This document shows, piece by piece, positions 23,461 through 34,815 of a DNA stretch of 64,000 nucleotides. The notes beneath the pieces are model-generated. The model made no database searches. It was not told where the DNA came from and saw only the letters and a list, made by a program, of their open reading frames with translations. The translations under genes and the position numbers were made by a program. How positions within the stretch are numbered: position 1 is the stretch's first letter; each line of letters begins with the position of its first letter. The stretch lies in NCBI GenBank assembly GCA_902806565.1, contig CADCXA010000055.1, positions 1,054,001 through 1,118,000 on the forward strand, given 5' to 3'. Source of the stretch: Hypoxylon rubiginosum (taxonomy: Eukaryota > Ascomycota > Sordariomycetes > Xylariales > Hypoxylaceae).

Positions 23461-26400
23461 TAGACGAAAACGAAGGTTGCTTGAGACGATGAAGCACGTA
23501 ATAGGGACCCATCAGGTACCTTAATAAGGCGCAAATATATGTACTATTGTATCGTACCTTGTGATCTGAGGGTACGCCGACCTAGGCTAGTGTATCACGT
23601 TGTTACCCCGTACCCTCCAAGATGGAAGATATTTCCAAGCCTTACTTTCTAAGCTGGAAACAGTAGGTAGATTCGGAGGCACGTTGACGGTGTAGGTATA
23701 GGGCAACGGGCAACGGAGGCGCATAAGCATGTAGGCATGTACATAGTAGGCATGTACCGTGGGAGGGAATGTGTGGTAGTAGTAGTAGGCTGTATGTAGG
23801 CAAACTAGCAAGTCGGGCAAGAGTATCAGCAGAGGTAATGGATTAGCATTGGCATTGGCATTGGTAGTATTAGAGGTGTGTATCAAAGTATATCAAAGTA
23901 TCATCATCCATGGACATCGTTGGTGTGTACACGAGGTACCTAGGTAATCATCCAATGTACGTAGGTACTTACCACTTAGGAAGTCAAGGAGTCAGGGAGT
24001 GTGCTAGTTGCAAGGTACCCGATCTAACCCACACGTATGACAGGCAGGAACACCCGAAGGCGTAAGAAGGCACAGGCACAAGCGAATAAGGTTTCTCGAA
24101 GGCTGAGTTTGTCCCGTTTTAATGAAATTTATTCCGAGGCGCACACAATATCTGGGCATATCTGGGCATGGGCGCACCAGCATCAGCACCAAGCATCAAG
24201 CATCAAGCATCAAGCACCCAACACCCACGCATCACGGCACCGCGCATCCAAGCACACACGCAACAAGCATCACACAACTTGGAAAGAAAGTGAAAAAAAA
24301 AAAAAAAGGAGGTCTAAATGTACATATGTATGTATGAAAGGACATGTTACAGACTAAGGTACGAAATACGTACATGTACCTACATGTAATAATGGAACCT
24401 TACGTCAATCAACATGACACCGACTTGTATACCTACTACATCCTACTACATTAGGTACTCGGCATACTGTATGCGCATTCTATACCTCTATCTATACCAA
24501 GGATATGTATGTATGTTGAATCATCGAATCATGACAGTACCTACATATACCTACATATACCTACATTGTAAGCTGGTAAGTAGAGACCATATAATAGGTC
24601 CATTGCCGTAGCTTCTGAGCAGCTAGCTAACCTAGGTCTAGGTATTGTACGATGCAGATATCTATGCGCCTTTTACATAGCACTTACGCATCGTACATAG
24701 ATGGTAAACCCGACGTTTTGGGTATCTAGATCCCCCCCTTTTTATTCTTTTCTTTTTCCTTTTTTGTCCTTTCCAAATCGTGCCGTCATTGGCTTGCCGG
24801 TCGGGAACTACTAATCTCGTTACGTAGATGCGTGTACTAGCTTGGTACCTATATGGAGCTACCACCTACATCCATGGGTCGGTAGATCTGCTTAGGTATA
24901 GCACGTGTATTATATTGGGCATCCGTATAGATCGGTTAACTATGTAATTGCGACGTTGTTCGTATTCCTTCGACCATCCGACATTATGGATGGACCGGGA
25001 AGCGCAGAGCAAAAGGCGTGAGGCGTGCGGCGTACGGCGTGCCTCGGTTGCGTGCGAAACCAGGAAACCCACCGAGGACTACACGCGAAATACCTAAAAC
25101 GGGGGGGATAAGAGAGAAGACGTTGAAGATCTTGGGGTTCGATGCGGGGCTATCCGTGGGGTCGGTTGGGCCGATCACTTACGATGCATCCTTGCAAGCC
25201 ACTTGCATCTCTTTCCAACTTCTTCTTCTTCTTCCATTATCAGATTCCAGAAATCATCTCATCTATCTAGGCAACCTAGGCAGTGGTCGCATATGGCGGC
25301 GCTGCAACAGTAACCGGGTTGCCAGCCGTACAGTACGGGGTATACATGGCTTATGTGGTATATGTGGTATGTGTTTTAGGCCTGCCTCCTGTAGGAAGGT
25401 CTTGGTATGGGGACATCCAAGATACGAACAGACGGACCGCGGGCGTCCAAGTTGCATTGTCGCTTCGCTTCCCAAGTGCTGACGTTACGATATGCCTCTC
25501 CTTCTATCTCGCTAGTTGAAATACGACGGAGGGGGGAGAGAGAGAGAGAGGGAGAGGTTTCGACGTGCTAGGTCTGGATCAGCTGAGCTTGATAGCTTTC
25601 GTCTGCAGCCTCTTGTGTCACTATGCTCCGACAGCCGCTGCTCCTTTGCAAGGGCACCTTTACCCCCCTTCTCTCCAGCAAGCTGAGCTTCAAAGTTGCG
25701 GCCAATCCTCCATCTCCATCTGGCATATGCAGACACGGCCTACTACTTACTATCAAGATAAGGAAGGGGTCAAGACCAATCCGATCCCTACTTCGGGGAA
25801 ATCAGGGTTTACAGATGAACGTAGAGGAGGGACCCTTTTTGACTTGCTCGTCTCGCGCCCATGCAACAAGACGTCAGTCCTCAGCTACCGGTCTAACCGG
25901 CCTACCAGTGGGAAGGCGGACGATCTGCAGATGCATCCTAGCCCATGATGGCGTTTCCCAGCACGCTTTCGGGTTTGTTTGCGATATCTCTGATTGTGAT
26001 TGGGTCACCGTCCATGTGGCATGTACAATATGGCATGGGATCTTAGCTGGCCCGCGCGAAGGGGCTCCAAGATCTACGCGGGGACGCTCCCTGCGAATGA
26101 ATGCCCCGAAAGGGTCCTGCACGTCCGATAACACATGACTGACGCAAACGTCTGACAGGGTGCCAGCAGCAGTCGCAACGCGATACGCAACCGCATTTCT
26201 CCTCCGTCCCAACCATCCATTTACTTATTCACTCATGCTAGGGACGTCACACACTTTTCGCCGGTAAGGCATCCCTATGTCTTTATTTTGCGCGCAAACC
26301 CATCTTGACCGCCTCCGGGATATTTGGGGAGATGTCGTTAGTGACGGAAGACGTCCCGCCTGTCCTTTCATATGATATCAATTGCCGATCCAGGACCCAT

Positions 26401-28469
26401 GGCTGGGGCAGCGAATGAGATGAGCCGTTACCTGCAAGGGATAGCATCTGTCACATCTCAATCTGTCTGACATATTTTCGTGCTACCATCCCACAACTTT
26501 ACGGGGCGAGAATTAATAAGAGGCACGAAGAAGAAGGTAGAAAGAAGTACGCCGCGAGAAACCGACACGATCATCACCAGACCAATGCTGCACGGTAGGA
26601 AGAGAAGAAGAAGAGAGGGAAGAAAAAAAAAAGGGCGCCACTAGAATGATCGCCCGAAAGAGCTTTGTGACAGTTACGTCACCTGGAAAGAAGGCATCCA
26701 ACGTCAAGTGGTTAAACAACGATGTTCTGACATCACAACTTCATGCCCTCCCTACATGAGGCTGCGCCCTAACGCCCTAAGCGGTGACGAAGAATGCTCA
26801 TTGGATATCCTGTGCATCGAGGGTGAGAGAAATTATTCTTTGGCAGATATGTAACAGCAGCCTGCCTCTCATACCACGACATGTCTTCTTGATATTACGC
26901 CACTAACTTTAGTCGTATGCACGAAGCCGTTAACAGCATGTTTGTCCGCGCAAAAGTGATAGCTTTCGAGGTAGGTAAATCAGGATAGCTACACGCAGGC
27001 GACTCGTCTATCGACCCAACTCGATGCAGCTACGCGGCATCTCAGACATGATCCGGGGGTTGACGCGGCTCTAGCACTATATCGTCGCTACCTGCAGGTC
27101 TCGGCTATATGACACGTAAGACAGTGCCTCTAGCGTTGGAGAAATGTGAGAGACGAGACGAGACCCTAGATCGTCGCCCTTGCCGGCGCTTCGGGATTTT
27201 GTGATTATTCAACAAGAATGATAGCTGATTCGAACCAGGGTTAGCTTTCGGGTGCAGCCGCAGTCTGGGGATATATTGGGCAATCCGCTGACGAATGATG
27301 TCATAGGTAAATGATCTATCTTTAATCGTTCTAGAGTCGCTTCTTCGACTTCCTAGGTATTGACTAAGAACCAAGGAAGCAGACTACAGGGAGACCCGGT
27401 GATTACTCCGGATCTAACAATGATTGGCCGGAATATTAGGCGTGCTTCCCGATTCGGCGCCGAGGCCGATTCTCAGACGATTTCATGTTGAAACAACCTA
27501 GTAAACAGGAATCACTGACTCACCTGTGCATCACGGTTTATGGGGATATGCGCTGCTTAGAAGTTGATCGGCCCTGGACACAAGTGTCGGATGCTAACAC
27601 CCCCCCGAGCTAAGTTGCTTGGATTCATGGTCCGATTAAAGAGATGCATCGCAGCTGAAGGGGGGCGGATAAGGGTAGCTACTCTAACCATTGGACGACA
27701 TAAAAAATTACCGTATGATTCCTCTTCTACATGATGCGGCGCTCTTGACGGGGTTCGGATAAGCCCGGATGCTCATCCGGGCATTTGACTCCCTAACTCG
27801 AGCGTCGCCTACCTATGCCTCCTTATCAGCGAGAGAGAGAATGTGTGTGTGTGTGTGTGTGTGAGGATCTCTTGACCGCCGAATCGACAGGACGAAACAC
27901 CACACGTCATTAAACGTTGGGTTCAAGTTTCCGGTGACGCATTACGAGTAACATTGATCCCTAGATCTACTATACTGTGTCCCTAGAATAAAGATCATAC
28001 AGATAAGATTCCTATACCTGGTCAGTACGTGTTACGAAAATCTGACGAGAAGCTCACGTACGTAATATCTCGACGAAAGTCCAAGGTACAGGACGCAGTC
28101 TATGAGGTAGGGAGCAGAGATCCGGCCAGAAGCCGTCTACCATGTTTGACGTTGGCGGGCCGAGAATTGCCAAGTCTGCAGTCATCTTAAGCGTGCTGTC
28201 TAGGTGCCTAGGAGGTAGGGAGTAGTATTGCAGAACGACAGTGCCATTGGGGAATCTCGCTGCTCGAATCACGATGGCCTAGTCTGATGAGACTCCCAGC
28301 AAGCTATTCCGTACCGTAGCCTTTGGTATGGCGATACAGGACTTCATAGGGATATCCCGCTACCTCGTGGCAACGAGCAGCCGTACGCCCCCTCGAAAGG
28401 CCCCTATCTATAACGAAAGACGGATCAGTTATTCACACGACTTAAACATTAGTACCCCTCCTTCCTCAG

Positions 28470-28607
28470 ATGTGTGCCGCGTGCCGCAGTGATACTAATT
28501 GCAAACGGACCAACCTTCATCTGACCCCCAAGCGCCGTTGCCGATGCTGCTTTTCTATTCGGCCGAAATCACAACCCAATCAAGAACAGCAGGCTCCCGG
28601 TGTGTAG
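28470..28607 (+). CDS. Cys-rich 45-aa ORF, possible zinc-cluster fragment
   Basis: A short ATG frame encodes 45 residues with six cysteines: it starts MCAACRSDTNCKR and has CRCC near residue 30. The C-x2-C-R-x4-C-K-R pattern recalls the start of a Zn2Cys6 binuclear cluster, but the spacing is one residue short and no continuation or convincing intron is seen. It is probably a chance frame or a decayed fragment. Confidence 0.15.
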   Translation: MCAACRSDTNCKRTNLHLTPKRRCRCCFSIRPKSQPNQEQQAPGV

Positions 28608-30838
28608 TAGTATAGTCTAGAGATGACCGAGTTCAGGAAGTTTTGGTCCTCGCGGAGTCGGGGGCGGTGCGATTGCGGCATCGCCACCACAGTGCGTCTC
28701 TCAGTCGCAGCTCGTACTCATTAAGTATATCCCATTCAGACATACCGACGTCCCTTCCCGTGTATCAAATATACATATGGCAAGTGAGAAGACGAACGCA
28801 GTATTCCTCGAGCGCCGTGGTTAGACTCAGTAGGTATATTCCATTACAGTTGAGATATAGAAGACAAAACTAGTGACCTACTATCATGTTTCTTTGCAGC
28901 AGCAGCAGAAATTAGGTCGCATTGAGACCCCATACGTCGCCATAGTTATTCGCTTCACCGACAGAGAGATCACTTGGAGCTGAAGCTTCAATTTACATGT
29001 TTCCAGCTTCGAGGCGAGGACAGCCCGTACCGACGACTGGCTCTTATGGGGAGATAAGACCGTTCAAAGGGGTTCACTGAAATTATATGAACGTCAGTAG
29101 CTGTGAGCGAAGACAGAATATAACTCAAATGTAGGTATTCGTGCAGTTAACAGTATTCTATGGCGACCCCTACGGATATCCCGCGGTTAAATGGCGCTGT
29201 GTTGAATGACTACTTGCTAACCTCTTCACAACGATCCTAGAGGGAGGTATATACTGTAACAGGGCGTACGGTGATGTTATGCGAGTATATTAAAATATGT
29301 TACCAGCTATTAGGTATACGATTAGAGTATATATGAGATTACCAAACGCCGAATCTCTTAATCAATCTAACATATAATATACGGCAATGCGGCCTATCCA
29401 GTTCATATAGGAGAGGCATGGTTCCTTAACCCAATCCCTTCCCCCTAAGTGGCATATCAAGCTGAGGTCAAACTAACTGGTTTCATAGAGAGCGAGGATA
29501 TTTACCCTGATGCGTGATGGGCTCCTTCGGGCTCCTGGTGCTCATGGTAGGAACGGAGATAAGTTTCATTACAGTTCATCTTGGGTATAGTTTAGGACTC
29601 TACGCTTCGTATCAGCCCGTAGGATAGGATGGTACCAAGTATCAGGTTATCATATATTGATGGGTAAATAACCCTTTATACAGGCTCGCATTGCCTATGA
29701 TTCCTTAAGGCAGAATACCAGCCTAGGCCTTGACGTTGTATGGGATATGAACTTCCTTTAGGGGCTGTGCCGTAACGGCACAGGTACTTTACTTCGATGG
29801 GATATGTTGGACCTTTGGCTAAGCACGCACTTGCGCCTTAACAATACGTGGTACTAACATGATACCCTCTTCCTGCAGGAACTTTTTTTTTTTTCCATCT
29901 CAACGTTGCCCTTGACCGTTAGCTTAGGGTGCGGCTGAGGGTGCTATCGGATGACTCGGCAGAGGAATACCTCACAATGTGAGGTCCAAGAGGTGAATAT
30001 ACCCCCACACGTGGATAGAGCCAAGCAGTTGGCTACCTAACCCTCCTCGATGAATAACAATGGTAGGGTTTGGCGGCCCAGGACTGCTGGGTAGTTCGGT
30101 CCTCGCACCGGACCTTGCGTGTGTTCAATTTTACTCCTATGCAGTTGGGGGCTTGGAGGTTCATGTAAGCGTAAGATTACAATGCAGCCTAGTCAGGAAC
30201 CAGAGGCATACTAACGTGATAGTTGCAGCGAACTAACGCAGTCAGACACCAGCGCCTCTCGCTCCGTTTATCCACACAAGCTGCAGAGTTCAAATAGCTC
30301 ACCCTCACCTATTCTGGAGTACCAACACTATTCATAACGTGACCGTAGGAGGTGTGCGGCATGCGGCATGCGGTATGCTTGGGTCAAAGCTACCATCACT
30401 CCTCCCTACCACCCTCCCGTGTAATAAATAGATAGAAAAGGTAAACCAGTGAAATGCGAATGTATGCTACGTCTTACTACAGTTACTTTATACGGAAACG
30501 AGATGAGTAACGAAGGACTTTGCGTTTTCGTAGACTAAAGAATAATTTCGGGAGCGAAACGCCTCTGCGAAAACGACTGGGCGTCGATCCTTCTCCCAAG
30601 ACCGACATAGATCGAAGATCTCAACAGGCGCTCAGAGCTCTACCTTGCAAGATGTAGTCTAGCCGGGGGAAAATATTGCCTATTCGTTAGTTATCGTAGT
30701 AAGAAAGGATAGGATGAGCTGCGGGAGGATCTTCGTAAGGCGTTCGATAGTCAGGAACGTGGTCCGGGAAAAAAAACCCTTGCGAATGATCTGGAACCAT
30801 TGCCATGCGTTGCATGTGCTGAACTGTAAAACAACCTT

Positions 30839-30840
<2 letters not shown>

Positions 30841-30869
<29 letters not shown>
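30841..30869. repeat. Poly-T tract, 29 bases
   Basis: An uninterrupted run of 29 T, preceded by CTTTC. In the reverse direction it would read as poly-A, so it could be the tail of a retroposed sequence, but I see no recognisable body or target duplication around it. Confidence 0.8.
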
Positions 30870-33800
30870 GATTGGGATGAATTTCCATTCGAAAAGAAAG
30901 AAAAAATAGCCACGAGAATTCCGGGCTGCATATGGACGGGCGGAGCGCACGAGCAACGACGCAGGTACGATAAACCCCCCTACCGCGCTGCTGGGCGAGT
31001 TGGACCGAAAGGAACCTACGCCGACGCCACGCGAAGGGAGATTGGCGAAACAGAATTCAACTTCCCGTTCTGGCCTGGACTGCAGGGCCGCTCTTTGCCC
31101 TCCGTCTATCCATTGTATGTAACCCATGACCATGGGAAAAAAAAACTACACAGCGGAGTTTTTGTATCTGGAGTGAAAGTAGAGCGCTGGCGATTCGATT
31201 TCTCTCTTCTCTCTGCCTCCGTCTTCGTACCGTGGAATTAGTAGCGTTTAGCTTATCTGACCGTCTGATATACATATGGCCCGTGGTGTGATGATATTAC
31301 GTGATTGGTGAGAGAGACCGCAGCGATCTACTTTATCCACAGTTCGGGTGCGAATCGGTTTCCAAGATTCGCGCCGCTCATCACCCACACGGCCCAGCAA
31401 TACAGATCCACAATCCACGGACGTTGGAGGCAGGGCTAAAACCAAGGGTTTCTCGTGTTCACATCCTCTCAGCCGCTATGGGACCTCAGACGAAACATAA
31501 GATGGGACGGGTGAGTTAGAGATTGTTATTTATTTGGGACAGCTTTATGAGTAACCGTGGGAGGTAGGATTATGAGAGCTGTGCAGAGCAGGAATTCGTA
31601 CAATACAATACGACGAAATACCTGATATTATTGTGCCACAGGTGTAGGTGTAAGGAGGTAGCTGTGTTCTGCTATGCCCTATATTGCCTTGCAGACTTAC
31701 TGCTAGGATCTGCTGTAGCAGGGCACAACATAGCCATATTGCGATTTGCCTATCATTGCCCCCTTTGTCTGGCCATTCTTTCGGATTCGAAGCCACTTGC
31801 TGCAGGGGAAGAAAACGTGTCAAGCAGCAGATTAGGTACCGAAATTGAAAATGGGAGAGAAATGCCGCGTTTGCAGGGCCCTTCCGAAACAATTGGAACT
31901 CTTCGAGGGCTTCGAGGGGTGATGTTTTGTCTCTAAGACGCCTCGACAATTAGAGATTCGGTCTCGGTCTCACCTGATTCAGATTCCCACCGTCAATTTC
32001 CAACACACCAACAATGTTAGGGTTTAACGTGCCGCAACCTTCTCTGTTAAAGTATTAAAGTTTAAAAAGTCACCCAGAGTGTCGGAACCATAGGGTTCTT
32101 TCTGGTAGATTACCTTAGGTATGTACTGTATTTACTGGAAAGTTATCATGATGGCAGATAGGAAAGAGGAAGATGCTCGGGTAGGATGACGGATTGATGC
32201 CTCAAACTGTTTGCTGCCATGTTTCAATCCGATGGAACCGTCGACGACTTACTACGACATGATCCTCCATATTGTTGAAAGTGAAGGGAGAATTACTTTT
32301 TTCTTCTTGTCTTCTTTTGGTGTAGATGCCTAGGTAATTTGACATTGCTCCAACGAGCGCTTCCCCAGATCTCCGTCGGTATCTAGCTGCCGACGTTGGT
32401 TCTCTGGTGAGTGTCTACTGGATCATGTAGGCGGACTGTGAGTGGATGAAGAAGGCCGAGAACCCGCAATGGCCATCGCGTGGTGACACACGCTACGGCG
32501 GAACAATGGCGTTGAAGAAATTCGACGCGCGCAAAAGAGTTCAAGGAAATTGGCAAATTGTCTCGAAAGATTGCGGCAGGCAGAGGCAGGGCCCAGCTGG
32601 GTAGCAGTCGCAGTAGGGCGCAGCAGGTTCGGGAGCCAATTGAGTGGAGATGGTGCCGCTATTTCTAAGACAGCCGATCCAATAGCGGATGCATGAACTT
32701 GCCAGGGCTGCCAGGGTCAGGGTCGCCAGGGGTCAAGGTCAAGACGGTAGACGCATTAAAAAGAAACTTGGATCTAAATTACGCGTCAGCTAACGGGGGT
32801 GACTTGTCGTGCTGCCGCCGGTCACCTTTAGTTTGGCAGCTGGCCAGCATTGCTTGTTCAAGTATGTCAAGTATCTCGAGATGGGACCACGGGTACTTCA
32901 TCTTAGGCGCGCCCCGTCTCGAGCATGTATTATTGCATTCAAGCACCCAATGTCCCAATGTTCCCAATGTCCAACGTCTGTAGACCCAACCAGGCAAAAA
33001 AACCTGCTGCCCCTCTTCGTCCTCCCCATCTGTTAGCTGATCACGCCAATATCAGCGTGCATTGTGGCAGCACTGGCACGCACAGGACGGGAAGCTCTTG
33101 TTCAATGTTACTTTTGCCCAGCCCACCTGCACGTTGGTACGAGGATAGAGGATCGTGGCCCGTGGGTCGAGAGTTGTAGCCTGGAGATTGTGTTATGTGT
33201 GTGTGCTATACCTAATATGCATTCTATTATATTCCCGTACACAACACGCTGCACGCTGCACACTGCACACTGCCTCGACTGCCCGGCTGCACACACACAT
33301 AGCACACATAGCTTGGCGATTTTCCAATAGACTTATCCTACTTTGGAAGTCGGGAGTTGAACAGCGAGAATTGCAATGCCCGCTGTCTACTGTCCGCTGC
33401 CCGCTACTGCGCACGAGGTGTCAAACATCGCCATCGTTTCCGTCGTACAAGATTATCACCTTATCACCTAGGAGAAGGGATGAATCCTAATGAGAAGGGA
33501 ATAAATGATATAACTAGATGAAAAAGAAAAATGAAAAAGTAAGGGGTTCAAGATCAAATGAGCAGAGTACCTACACGTACGTAGAGTTTGTGTCAAATGG
33601 TCGCCCTTTAATATTCCATTCCATTCAAATCTCCCTTCTCTTGTCACTTTTCATTCATCACCTCTTCATCTCTTCATCTCCTTTTCCGAGGCAAACATAG
33701 AGAGTAAAAAGAATCAGGCTCAATGGGATAGATACTTTTACTTGGGTACCTTTTAAGAAGCGGGCTGGACAGAGATTCACTCTATGTTCCAAGGCTTCGA

Positions 33801-34442
33801 AGAAAATAAAATAATACTTGGCTCTGCCACCATTTCCTAAAAAGGACCATCCAATATTGGCTCTCCACCGACGCTATGCCTCTCCTGTACTAGTATCACG
33901 TAATTAGCCATCTCACCCTGGCTCACCCCACTCCTCCTCCTAGCCCTCCCCTGTTCGGGCCCCTGATCATTGAACAGACTGATCAATAACGAGGCGCCCC
34001 TGGGTATTAGTGCCTTGGCATCTTGAATCCCCGACTCCTCTTTCCACACCTTTCCCTCTCACGTTTCCTCTTGTGTTGTTTCTCATTTACCCCCTTCAAC
34101 CTGCCTCTCGCCCTCCGCTCTCCGCCCTCACCCTCCCCGTCTCTCGCTTTTTCTCCCCTTCGCCGACCACGTTAAGGTGCACCTCTCGACGACGACAGCT
34201 CCCCTCGGCGCTGGTTATCCTATCCTCGGAGCCTTGACCCTCCCCCCTTTTCTGACGACTTGTTCGAAGTCGACAGCCCGCCCGTCAAGGCCTCATGCAT
34301 CGCTGAGAATCGCCCGTGCGATACCGTCGTAAACGCCATTACATATAGCATCATCTTATTTTTGTTTTAAGCTGACGATTTATTCGTCGCGCCACTCTTT
34401 TGAAAACCACCATCGTATATCGAAATATTGCTTGTATACAAG

Positions 34443-34716
34443 GTGAGTTTATGGTGGGAGAAGAAGGATATTATCGAGGCGATGGAATATTGAAGCGGAG
34501 TTTCTTGAACAGCATTGCTGCATTTGAGGATCTCCCGTGGATCGTTCATGCGTCGCTTCTACCAGACCGACAATGATGCAATGTGCTAACCCAATGCTTT
34601 TGTAGCATCCACTCGTTGACATCTTGTCAAGTACATTCGTTCTAAATCGCCCTGACATAGTAAGTCGCCAAGTCAGAGCTTGACCTCGCCTTCAGGGGTG
34701 ACTAACAACCCGTTAG
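34443..34716 (+). other. Two probable 5'UTR introns of the Msb2-like gene
   Basis: Intron 34443-34605 has donor GTGAGT, a GCTAACCC branch site and acceptor TTTTGTAG. Intron 34660-34716 has donor GTAAGT, branch TGACTAACA and acceptor CGTTAG. Both lie between the pyrimidine-rich promoter region (about 34000-34260) and the start codon at 34816. Introns in long leaders are common for fungal signalling genes. Confidence 0.6.
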
Positions 34717-34815
34717 TCACGCTTCTACACAGTCGTCCATCGTCGAACACTACAGCCTCAATCGCGAACCAACGATCAGCCAGCCAGTATCAAACTGATA
34801 CTGAATTAATTCGCC

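Larger units (their letters stand above)
23461..34442. other. About 11 kb without a supportable gene
   Basis: I read both strands for spliced genes and found no family motif. Open frames are short, overlap each other or lack ATG. Contents: TACCTAGGTAGGTAC-type motifs around 23900-24600; CAAGCAT tandem copies at about 24190-24215; (TG)n at 27842-27863; a strong hairpin GCCCGGAT/ATCCGGGC at 27763-27782; another at 29765-29783 (CTGTGCCG TAA CGGCACAG); one at 29970-29986 (ACCTCAC AAT GTGAGGT); and a 29-base poly-T at 30841-30869. A spliced or non-coding transcript could hide here. The last 450 bp are pyrimidine-rich and probably the Msb2-like gene's promoter and leader. Confidence 0.5.

Noticed and set aside
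25623..26138. 171-codon ATG frame in the gene-poor interval, overlapping a frame with a signal-peptide-like start at 25565
   Set aside because: The overlapping 25565 frame begins with GTG, neither shows a family motif, and both are crossed by a third frame on the other strand. Length alone is within what chance allows.
27640..27710. tRNA-like D-arm on the minus strand (GTCCAATGGTTAGAGTAGC)
   Set aside because: No box B or T-arm follows within tRNA distance, so it is not a tRNA gene.
30714..31241. 175-codon frame spanning the poly-T tract
   Set aside because: The frame is kept open by the 29-base poly-T (a run of Phe) and has no other protein-like feature.
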